NCBI GenBank assembly: GCA_014706385.1
Contig: JACGZH010000009.1
Location: 744,001 to 808,000 of the forward strand
Reading direction: 5' to 3'
DNA length: 64,000 nt
Source: Phaffia rhodozyma
Lineage: Eukaryota; Basidiomycota; Tremellomycetes; Cystofilobasidiales; Mrakiaceae
Within the stretch, counting starts at the first letter, position 1. Every line of letters starts with the position of its first letter. A model generated the notes under the pieces. It made no database searches and was not told where the DNA came from. It saw only the letters and a program-made list of their open reading frames with translations. Made by a program: the position numbers and the translations under genes. Positions 55,065-64,000 of this stretch are shown here, in pieces.

Positions 55065-56953
55065 CTACTCCTGCTTGCCCTTTCCTTTGTCGTCCTTCTT
55101 GACACCGCCTGCCTGGCTAACTTTCCAAGCTCCAAGAATCAGCTGGACGACGTCTTCTACACCCTCTCTAAATAATCAGAAAGAGACATCCAACATAAAC
55201 TGGAGTTAGCGCCACATATGACCAGAGGAAAACGTATAGAGATCAGTCATACCCGTTCCGGATGGACGTAAATAATGTTGGTCCATTGTCCCGCATGGTA
55301 TCTGAATCACGCTTCATAACCTCCAGAGAGGCACCAACGTAGGGCGCCAGATCGGTCTTTTAGAATAGAACAGTCGTAGGAGAAGCGTTGAGCGCAAGCA
55401 CGATCGAATGTTCGGAGGAATCAAAGAGAAGAAATATAAATATACCTTGTTGACAATGAGAAGATCGCTGATGGCATGGAAAAGTTCGAAATGGAGGGTG
55501 TGGTTAGGTCAAGTACCAACGTAGAGGAAGAGAGCCAATAGGAAGAAGGAGCACAAGAAGGAGTACAAGAAGACGCGACACGCACGATTGTGAAATTCCT
55601 GGTCCGCCCTTTCGAGGGATCTTGTCTCCTCCCGAGACGTCAATCACGTAGATAATGTAATCCGCAAGCTCTCTCGAGTAGTTTGCCGCCAAATTGTCTC
55701 CTCCACTCTCGACCAGAAGCATTTGAGTACCAAAGTCAATCTGGAGTTGTTCGAGCGCGTTCAAATTTGCCGAGATGTCCTCTCGGATGGCAGCGTGCGG
55801 ACAGCCACCGGTTTCGATGGCTCGAATTCGCTCAGCAGGGAGAGCCTCATTTCGGATTAAGAATTCGCAATCCTCAGCGGTAAAGATATCGTTCGTCACG
55901 GCGGCTGATATAATTCGTGATACATTAGATGGTAATATGAGCACGGAGCTAACTGACAGGTGAGATGCCGAGAGATCGAAGACGAGAAGAACATACCAAT
56001 GTTGTACTCGTCTCGTAGTCGCTTGCACAACGCGAGCATAAGCGCGGTCTTTCCAGATCCTACTGGTCTGCGAGATAGAACGAGGAAAAACCAATTCAAC
56101 ATGCGTGTCAGTTTTTCAAACTGCCTGTCATCAGAATCTTGTTAAGAGGAGAAGTAGGAAAAGAAAAAAGAGAAAAGGAAAAAAAAAGAAAAGAATATCG
56201 GGGTCTACATACCCTCCGATACCAATGGTGAAAGCTCGCTCGTTCCAGTCTCGTCCACTCCAGTCGGGCAGATCTCGCTCGGAAAATTTCCCAGCATGCT
56301 CGAGATGTTCGTGAGTGTGTCCGTGCTAGGATCCAGGATAAAACGAATCAACAAAAAATGAAACAACGGTCAGACGAGCGATGTCAGAAATAATAAGAGA
56401 TTGCCGACGGCTTCGGCCGAGATGGCCCCCTTTGGACAGTCAGCGATATTTCTGGAAAAATGGCGCTCGAAGAAAGCAAAGTCGTTCCAAGAAAACCCGA
56501 TATGTTCTCCGTCCGTGCTCATTCGAGTCAAATTCACGTCGGACGGTGGATACTAATGCTCTTCTAATTCAACACTCTCTCGGTCGCGCGTGCAAAGAAG
56601 GTGGGAAGAAGAAGAGCCGTTTGCGGTACCACTTTTCTTTCTTACTCTTTAAAATGACTCCTTTATGTGTCTCTCCGGGACATACTTTAATAGACCTCTC
56701 GCCTCGATCCAACACAAGAAGTCCAAAATCTTTAAGCACTCACCTCTGGGGTCCAGGTTCCATCGTGGGCATGGCTACCCAAAGCGTGATCATGGGCATG
56801 GGAGAGCGCATGGTTGACATCCGGAGTAGAGGTGCCAGAGTTGTTGCAACTAGCTTGGTAGGATGAAAGCGGAGGTGCCGAAGGTAAGTTGGCTAGCGTC
56901 GCAGCCAGTCGATCCTGGAACTGACAGATGTTGGTATTGTTGGGAGATGTCAT
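55065..56953 (-). CDS. ureG: urease accessory GTPase UreG
   Basis: SIMIBI-class GTPase that drives nickel delivery to urease, cytosolic. After a start [20 protein letters not shown] comes a His-rich N-terminal part ([31 protein letters not shown]) typical of eukaryotic UreG and likely to bind Ni or Zn. Then [10 protein letters not shown] and P-loop [60 protein letters not shown] (the CPH metal-binding motif), [59 protein letters not shown] (G4 NKxD). The tail ends in a Lys/Gly-rich stretch. Its presence implies urease and use of urea as nitrogen source. Several introns; about 300 residues in all. Convergent with SEH1. Confidence 0.93.
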
Positions 56954-57194
56954 TTGAGTGGATGAGATTCAGGAAAGGCGGGCGAGCGAGCAGACGAGAT
57001 CAACAGACGAGTGGTTGTTTGATGGGGAAAGAACGAATAAAAAAGAAGGCAGTCGGATTGGCCGGGCGGGTGGAGCCCCCCCAAAATAAGAGTGCATGAA
57101 TCTTTGGAAATTTGCTGCGCCTTTATTTTTCTAGTTAGGTCAATGATATTATATACAGTAGTATTACATTCAACGGCATCATATACATCTCTTC

Positions 57195-59885
57195 TTAATC
57201 CCGTCGTTTGGGTACTTTCGGAGTCAAGAACCAGAAAACAGAGAGCCCACCAAGCATGGCTAAGATTACAGGCTGCATGACTTGAACGCTGTGGGTTGTT
57301 GTACAGAAGGAGAGATGAGAGAACGATAGGAGAGTCAGATGGATCGGATCAACGGGAGGGCGAGTTTGTCAGATGAGAGTAAAACAGATGATACAACTCA
57401 CCCATACTAAAGACACCAAAGACAGAGAGATGGTTATCATTGTAAAATTCAGGGTTAGAATGTCAAGAAGAACAAAACAAAACAAGAATACGTACTCTAG
57501 AGGCAAGCGCGCCCGTCATGAACGGGAAACAAGCACTGCCAGCCTGTCCAAAGCTGTTGAGATCACCATACATAGTTCGTCAGACACCACATGGCTCGAC
57601 CACATGAGAAATTGTCAGACTGTACTTGCCTCGAAATCCAACCGACTGAACCGACCAAGTAGTTCCTGGGTAGTGAATTCGATACCGACTGAATCATGAT
57701 TCTTGAGTTGTCAAGCCACGGATGATGAACCATTAAGAAGAGCGCAATGGGGTTAGTCACTATCAAACTCGGCGTTCCAACCACGACTATCATCGGGTAA
57801 GTCAAGAAGCAAACATGCCTGCGCACGGATAAAATGGACCCAAGAACAATCCTACAAATGCCACGCTGACGGCGCCTCCCACCAAACTGGGCACAAACCA
57901 GATGACAAATTCAAGTGCGATCGCGAGGAAAATGTAGATAAAAACGACGAGTCGCTCTCCGATCTTTCTGTTCAATGGAATGAAGACCACCCGGCCCAAT
58001 GTCAAGCCGAGGAAGAAACCCTAAAGTGTTTATGAAGAGTACGAAATAGATGTTTTCCGGTCAAACTAGATCGACTAGAAGGATAGGGAATATAAGACAA
58101 GCAAAGGAGGCGAACAGTTGATACGTAGCCAGAGGAGTCACCACCTGTGAGAATAGAGATTTTCAAGTAAGAAGTTCGAAGGTTTCCGTAACAAGCCTGG
58201 ACCTATCCACCAAAAGAAAAAAAAAGGAAGCGAACCTCCTCTGATAGTCTTGATGTACGTTGTGATCCAGCCACCAATAGTGACCTCAATTCCAACATAG
58301 ATAAGTCTATCGAGTATTACATCGGCCGTAGGTAGCGCCATTAGTACGAAAATAAATAGAAACAACAGGAGCGAAAGATCGAGAATTGAGTGTACGTACG
58401 TGAAGAGCGCATACATATGCACCATCTTAATCTTTAGTACGTCGTGCAAAGTAACTTCTCTGTTGATGATACCTTCCTCAGCTCCTTCTCCCGATGTCTC
58501 GTGGTGAAGACCCAATAAGGATTCCTCAGATCGTAGTCGGAAGACCGATATGAGCAACGAAAAGTTCTGACAAGGTCAAAAAACGGATCTCTCAGATAAG
58601 GTCAATTGGGAAAGCAGCAATGAGCATACAAGCAAATATAGGAAAAAAACAAACAATGATGGAGAGGCCAAGACTGGCTAGATAGTAGTAATTCCAGTGC
58701 TCAATTGTGGAGAACTGAGTCGACACCAAAGGAGAGACCAAGGCGCCTGTGCCTAGTATTTCAACCCATCCGAAATTACAATTACAATTACATCCATCAA
58801 TCACATAGCTCGCCTCGCCTCAAGAGCACTAGGAAAAAGAAGGGAAAAAAGTTGATTAGCCCGCGCTACAATGAGCTTACCATATGCAGCGTGGAAAAAA
58901 GATACTTTGAGCATCATTCTAGGAAGATGAGCTATGAATGTGCTAGCTTGCGCGTTCTACAAAAGGCACAACCAACGTTGTCAGCTTCTCCGGTTAGAGG
59001 CTTTCAAGTAAACCATGACATACCTGTAATCCCATTCCAAATCCGCTGAGAGTGTACGATATGCAGAACAACGGGAATGGTGGTCCGGTGGACTGAATGA
59101 CGTATGCTGCGATGGAGAAGAGCGCCCCTAGGACGATGACCTTGGCGTATAGTAAGTTGATACACCAAGTCAGTGCTGAGAACGATATGTTCTGTGACGT
59201 ATCACATATATATCTCACCTTGCCAAAACCAAGCTTTGTCGTGAGCCAGACGTTGACCAGAGCGGCGACAACGAAGCTACCAGAGAAGTTTTATAAGCCT
59301 TTTTCTGTCGGTTGGATCAATCCATAGCGGAAAAGAAAAGAAAAGAACGTATTTCTGAGGGAGAGTTGACCTACCCAAGAAAGTTGCAGACGAATGTCAG
59401 CGACATGATCACATAAGAAATACCATAGTGCTCTTGCAGCCGTGGGATCAGCGGACCGATGGACGAATCGTTCCAGCCAGCCATGACTGTTTAGATCCGT
59501 TTCCGCCAGCCCCAGAGAATAATTAAATACAAAGAAATGCTTAGCATCCAGAAACCCTGCATCATATCACGGAACGTTCGGCATGGCCGCTTTGCGGTGT
59601 TCTTCCTCTTCTCCATCAAATCCAACCAAAGTCATACTCACACTGGTACCAAAACAAGACTCCCAGCGCAACGCGTTCTTCCCATCCACCCAAATTCAAC
59701 GGCCTCCTTCCCTTTCCATCCAGTTGAACGTTGGCCAAACTACCGACTGAGAACGAGGGTGCACGGTAGCTGTTGGTCTCTGATGGAATTTTATTGGAGT
59801 CGACGTCCTTGTCGTCGTCGCTGTGGTTATGTCGATGACTCTGAGCCTCTGCGAGCTCGATGGACATATCTCGACCGGAGGACAT
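57195..59885 (-). CDS. MFS transporter, Bsc6/FucP-like, copy 1
   Basis: Twelve-helix major facilitator of unknown substrate, the fungal family annotated after yeast Bsc6. Minus-strand exons: hydrophilic start MSSGRDMSIELAEAQSHRHN, LDGKGRRPLNLGGWEERVAL, MAGWNDSSIGPLIPRLQEHY in the first helix loop, VIMSLTFVCNFLGSFVVAAL, VIVLGALFSIAAYVIQS, YTLSGFGMGLQNAQASTFIA, YGTGALVSPLVSTQF, FYVGIEVTIGGWITTYI-like segment (exon LIYVGIEVTIGGWITTYIKT), FLGLTLGRVVFIPLNRKIGE, WFVPSLVGGAVSVAFVGLFL and the end TPKVPKRRD. ATG 59885 is preferred over an upstream in-frame ATG at 59963. Paralogous to the divergent gene at 60159. Confidence 0.88.
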
Positions 59886-60158
59886 GATGATTAAGATATG
59901 AAAGACGAACGAGGAATGATAATAAAGCGAAAGAGAAGAAGAACGGAGGAAAAAAACCTGCAAGACAAATAGACAAAGTTGAGACTTTAAGGATCTCCGA
60001 CGATAATTTCCCGGGGCCAGCGGTCCGGGTTCGGACTAGACCGGCAAAAGATTACTTAAGCGATCCGCAGTCCGCCATAAGCTATCAGGGCCAGATAATG
60101 ATATTAATGAAGATCGACTTCGGTTTTTATCCGTCGTTCTATCAGCATACATACCTCG
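59886..60158. promoter_or_regulatory. shared divergent promoter of the two MFS paralogues
   Basis: 273 bases between divergent starts. GC-rich CCGG-containing patch at 60011-60052 (CCCGGGGCCAGCGGTCCGGG, then GACTAGACCGGC). CGG/CCG triplets could serve Zn2Cys6 regulators, but I cannot tell which spacing is used. Confidence 0.4.
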
Positions 60159-62824
60159 ATGGCACCGTCTGATGAGATCCAGATGAACGTTCTAAGCAGC
60201 AATAACGGGAACGTCGAACAGTTTGTATCGCAGGGCGATGGGGGCGATAAAGATCAGGACAAGCGTTCTCGAGAGGTCGGTCTGTTCGAGGTCCTAGATT
60301 CTGGACCGGATGGAAGCCGGATGGAGGAATTCGAACAGGTAGAGGAGGATATCCAGCTGGACGAAAAGGGTAGACGACCCTTGAAGATGGGAGAAAGGGA
60401 GGAGCACTCTGCGCTCGCTTCATTGTTCTTCGTTCTGTGTATGTCTTCTGTTTATTTCAGGATCATAGTGAGCCGATCTTGCTCATACCATCGAGAGGAT
60501 GTGCTGATACGAGATGGCTTTTCTCTTCTTCAAACTTTCGAACGGTAGTTGTGGCAGGATGGAACGATGCTACTATGGGGCCCTTGCTTCTTCGAGTTCA
60601 AGAACAATATAATGTCTAACAAATCTTTTCTGTCTGTCCGCTCTCGGCGCTTTCAAATGCTGACTTTTTTTCTCGCTCTTATATCCTAGATCACATACAC
60701 CATCCTCAGTCTCACTTTCGTCTTCAACTTTTTGGGCTTCCTATCGGCCGCCCTTGTGAATGTCTACCTGACCAACAAGCTCGGATTTGGCTGGGTAAAT
60801 CACTTTTGTCGGTCGCATGAGTGTTTCATCAGAGAGTTGTTATGCGCAACTCTATTGCATACTGAACAATCAAACGTATCCTGCTTCTTTAGGTTATCAC
60901 AATAGGAGCAGCTTTGCCGTGCGTCGCTTACGCCATTCAGGCCATAGCGCCTCCTTTCCCGGTCTACTGCATCACGTTCTACATCACTGGAGTCGGTATT
61001 GGATTTCAGGATGCCCAATGTAACAACTTTATTGCCCAACTACCGAACATGATGTGGAAGATGTCTGTCTTACACGCCTTGTATGGTTTGTCCTAGTCTC
61101 CCGGACTTCCCTTCTCTGCTTGTTTCGGTCGTGATATCTCAAATGAATGGTTGCGATTCTCAGGGATTGGCGCGCTAGTATCTCCATTGGTATCTACCCA
61201 ATTCTCTCAAATTCCCAAATGGCATTACTTTTACCTCTGCTCTGTGGCGGTTGCTGTGATAGTACGTGCCTTTGCAGCAGTTCCCTCCTCCTCACTGTGT
61301 CAACTGCTCTACTGAAATCGCTCGCTACCCTCGTTCTAGAATCTTGCTGGGTTGCTATACGTATTTCGACTCCGAACAGAGAAATCACTCTTGGGTAAAC
61401 TTAATGAGGGAGGTAAAGTTGAAAAAGATGATACTGTTGCTTTCCCTTCGACGACAGGAGCTCAGGAGGTTGGCGAGCCGGCTAGATCGAGCGGAGGTCG
61501 TAAAAAAGAGATTACTCTGATGGATGTTTTGAGGCTAAGGAATGTGCATATCCTAGCTATTTTCACGTGAGTCAGCTATATTCCAATACAGTCGTCTCTC
61601 TGGTGCTAGATGCCTATGACCGTTTTGAATTTTGGAAAAATTGATTACTATATGCAGTCTCATCTATGTTGGAATAGAAATCACCATTGGTAAGCCTTTA
61701 CATACGTATCACATCAATCGCCCATTGCCGCGCATGTCTGACCCAATTCATCTCAATAATGGTCTTGTCATAACGCATAGGTGGATGGACGACGACATAT
61801 CTGATCAAAGTTCGACATGGTTTGTCTTTGAACTCATATATGCTGCCAAGAACGATGCTTATCGACGCTTCTTATGGGTTTGTCTCTGATGACACACATG
61901 TGCAATCTGCCTATTCATATCAACATGTCAGGTGGTCCCAACTCTGGTTATATCTCTACTGGTTACTATGCTGGTCTCACCGTTGGTCGGGTGGCTTTCA
62001 TGTCGATAACAGATCGCATTGGTGAACAGGCCGCAATTTATCTGTACACTTCAATCATCCTCGGTCTGGAATTCGCCGTTTGGTTTGGACCATCTCTAAT
62101 AGGAGGAGCAATTGCGGTGTGCTTGGAAGGCTTGTTCATCGGCCCACATTATGTGCAAGTCTCTATATATATCTCATTCCTCTCAGTCCTTCATTTTTGG
62201 TGGACCTTGACTTACACGATATTGGATTCGATATGCCAACAGCATTATCATGTCCGCATGCACCAAATTGATACCTAGAACGCGCCAAGGAGGTGCTATC
62301 GGTTGGATTGCCAGGTAAGAAGAGAAACGATATGTATTGCCCAGTCGGCCATTTATGCATACACAGTAAACTTGATCAATAAGTACATCCGATTATTTCT
62401 TGGGCCGATATCTCAATGTCTTTTTGAGGCTAGTTTTGGACAAGGTGGTTCAGCCTGTTTCCCTTTCATCACAGGTGCTCTATCCACTAAGGTTCGATTT
62501 ATCTTGCTCAATGAAGAATTCTTCGTTCTTTTTGTTTCAAGTAGTCGGCCCTTTTCTGGAATAATAAATAAGCTGATTTCCTTTCCTTTCTCTTATTTCA
62601 TCCCCGATGGCGAACTGCAGTATGGGTGAGTTTATTCTACTTATCCACAATTCATCTCGTCTCACTACTGTCGTTTCTTCTTGTTCACATATGTTTTCTC
62701 CATCAAATTAAATAGGGTTGGCGTAATGCAGCCTGTAGTAGTTGCGATGTTGGCTGGCCTGCTCATTTGTTGGGCATTCGTACCCAGATATGCGTCCAAA
62801 AGGAAAAGGCTGCCCAAGCCATAG
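60159..62824 (+). CDS. MFS transporter, Bsc6/FucP-like, copy 2
   Basis: Paralogue of the gene at 57195-59885. A longer acidic N-terminus (about 75 residues) leads to LDEKGRRPLKMGEREEHSAL, VVVAGWNDATMGPLLLRVQE, YTILSLTFVFNFLGFLSAAL, WVITIGAALPCVAYAIQAI, GVGIGFQDAQCNNFIAQLPN, IGALVSPLVSTQFSQIPKWH, FYLCSVAVAVINLAGLLYVF, a variable loop, LIYVGIEITIGGWTTTYLIK, GYYAGLTVGRVAFMSITDRI, LEFAVWFGPSLIGGAIAVCL, GWIASFGQGGSACFPFITGA and VMQPVVVAMLAGLLICWAFV. Twelve helices expected. Most exon borders are shared with copy 1, showing tandem inverted duplication followed by divergence. Stop TAG ends at 62824. Confidence 0.9.
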
Positions 62825-63033
62825 GATTTACCGCTCGCGCACTCAGGTGGTTATCCTTAGTCCTTGAAATTTAGCATGAAATGAATGAGAAGAGTTCGTA
62901 TCGAATGAAACATGCTATACCTTGAGTTGAATATTGAAATCAACTTCATGATCAAGAAACTCGCAGTTGATCATAGCTCGAAAGACAAGGAAAGGTCTAG
63001 ATCCATTCATGTATCCTATTGTCAGATTCTACA

Positions 63034-64000
63034 TCATAACTCTGTTGTAGAAGGTGTAGTAGCTTTCTTTGTCAAACCTCGAAGAGAGATATCATATCTG
63101 ATGATTTGTCAGCCCGAATTGAAGAAGCACGGGACGGTTAATACCTGTTCTCTACAGAAGAGGGACAGCCCAACGAACAGATAGAATAAGAAACAATGGA
63201 CGTACACGACCTCTTCGATCTTCTTCAAATCATACTTAAGCGAATCGAATCTCCTTCGGAGAGAGTCATTCTTCAGGTTCAACTTTGATATTTAAAGACG
63301 AACATGCATCGTAAGGAAGGCATGCGTGCAAAAGTCAGCGCAGTAGGATAGATACCTTTCGTGCTATATCCAGTGAGAATCTGAACATCGATTAAATACA
63401 TACGAGTTGGTAGCCTGCAAACAATTCACCAACAAAAGTTGAAATCTTGAGCGGATACGCATAATTGCCCATCGTGACCGAATTTACAGCCAAGCGGGAC
63501 TTGAGAGCATGAAAATAAATCGACGAGATTTTGTCCAAATAAAGAGTTTGGTGTAAGAATCAAAACGGAAGGGCTTTACAACATGAAGGGTACTGGGTTG
63601 CTGTGACCGATACGAACTAGCTCATTGACCAAAGAGATAACTCCATGCAGATATTCTTCAGGAAGTAGGGCCAGTCTATCTGACCACGATGGATCGATCT
63701 ATGACATTCAGATTCATAATTTCATAAATCCGAAAGCCGCAGTGAGTTGACGAATGAATCATCAGTCTATCAGATGAATAGGAAGGTTATGGCGAGAGCG
63801 AAACGTACACCCAGGATAAGTCCAACCTGATCGATCTCGATCAATCTTTCATGCAAGATGAAATGTGCAAGAGCGGCAGCGAACACGAGTGATTGCAGAG
63901 GTCTCGTGATCAGAGATTGCCATCTGTATAGAATAAGCAAACTAGTTGTTAGTAGACGCATCATCGAACAGGATGAGGAGCCAGATATAATCCGGACGGA
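63034..64000 (-). CDS. TSN: translin, 5' part outside the window
   Basis: Single-strand DNA/RNA-binding protein; with TRAX it forms the C3PO nuclease. Minus-strand exons visible: (R)WQSLITRPLQSLVFAAALAH then FILHERLIEIDQVGLILG, IDPSWSDRLALLPEEYLHGV then ISLVNEL, SRLAVNSVTMGNYAYPLKIS then TFVGELFAGYQL, a short exon ILTGYSTK whose use is doubtful, LNLKNDSLRRRFDSLKYDLK then KIEEV, and VYDISLRGLTKKATTPSTTE to the stop at 63034. This follows mammalian translin closely (SELSRLSVNSVTAGDYSRPL; LLNLKNDSLRKRYDGLKYDV). The first helices lie beyond 64000. The donor at 63617-63612 is GTTCGT. Family members are often lost in yeasts, so presence here is informative. Confidence 0.9.

Overview
The window reads as nuclear DNA of a basidiomycete yeast. 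Nearly every gene is cut by many short spliceosomal introns (GT..AG, CTNAC-type branch sites), neighbours lie on both strands without operons, and the products are conserved fungal proteins. The isopentenyl-diphosphate isomerase at 42436-43731 looks, from memory, like the enzyme of the carotenoid yeast Phaffia rhodozyma (Xanthophyllomyces dendrorhous), so that species or a close relative is my best guess. All exon junctions below come from reading frames and family alignments in my head; none was tested against RNA.

Layout, left to right. 1-2016: no recognised gene. 2017-2559: small tail-anchored-like protein. 3318-4618 (-): proteasome beta6 (PRE7). 4883-7840: 6-phosphofructo-2-kinase with a degenerate phosphatase half. 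8157-11129: NDR kinase CBK1. 11761-13716: histidine phosphatase with an intact RHG motif. 14814-17152 (-): CENP-B-type DNA-binding protein with a polyQ tail. 19052-21929 (-): ribosome-assembly GTPase NUG1. 22483-24757: vacuolar amino-acid transporter. 25896-26601: mini-gene resembling only the C-terminal half of eIF5A. 27050-28932 (-): cystathionine beta-synthase without CBS regulatory domains. 29835-31294 (-): BMT6-type rRNA methyltransferase. 32322-33538: full eIF5A. 34201-37072: HAC1/XBP1-like bZIP gene with two long overlapping frames. 39229-41824 (-): YPK1. 42436-43731: IDI. 44156-44346 (-): U2 snRNA. 44631-45287: LTR-like element with strong nested inverted repeats. 45478-46562: GNAT acetyltransferase. 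46768-48643 (-): secreted M28 aminopeptidase. 49221-49579 (-): small signal-peptide protein. 49580-52605: AT-rich, gene-poor. 52606-54468: nucleoporin SEH1. 55065-56953 (-): urease chaperone UreG. 57195-59885 (-) and 60159-62824 (+): divergent pair of paralogous MFS transporters. 63034 to the right edge (-): translin.

Three themes stand out. First, the splice donor GTTCGT recurs in at least sixteen introns whose junctions are fixed by protein homology. Second, several conserved catalytic or modification motifs are assembled from ultrashort exons of 6 to 22 nt (eIF5A hypusine loop, PFK P-loop, histidine-phosphatase RHG region, SEH1, GNAT). Third, the bZIP gene has no visible ordinary intron but shows a change of coding frame, which is what an Ire1-type unconventional intron of a UPR factor would produce. 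The LTR-like element with its three-stem fold is the least explained piece of DNA.

Functionally the genes are mostly housekeeping: proteasome, translation and ribosome biogenesis (eIF5A, NUG1, BMT6), kinase signalling (CBK1, YPK1), metabolism (fructose-2,6-bisphosphate, transsulfuration, isoprenoids), stress response (HAC1-like) and nitrogen use (UreG, AVT, aminopeptidase).
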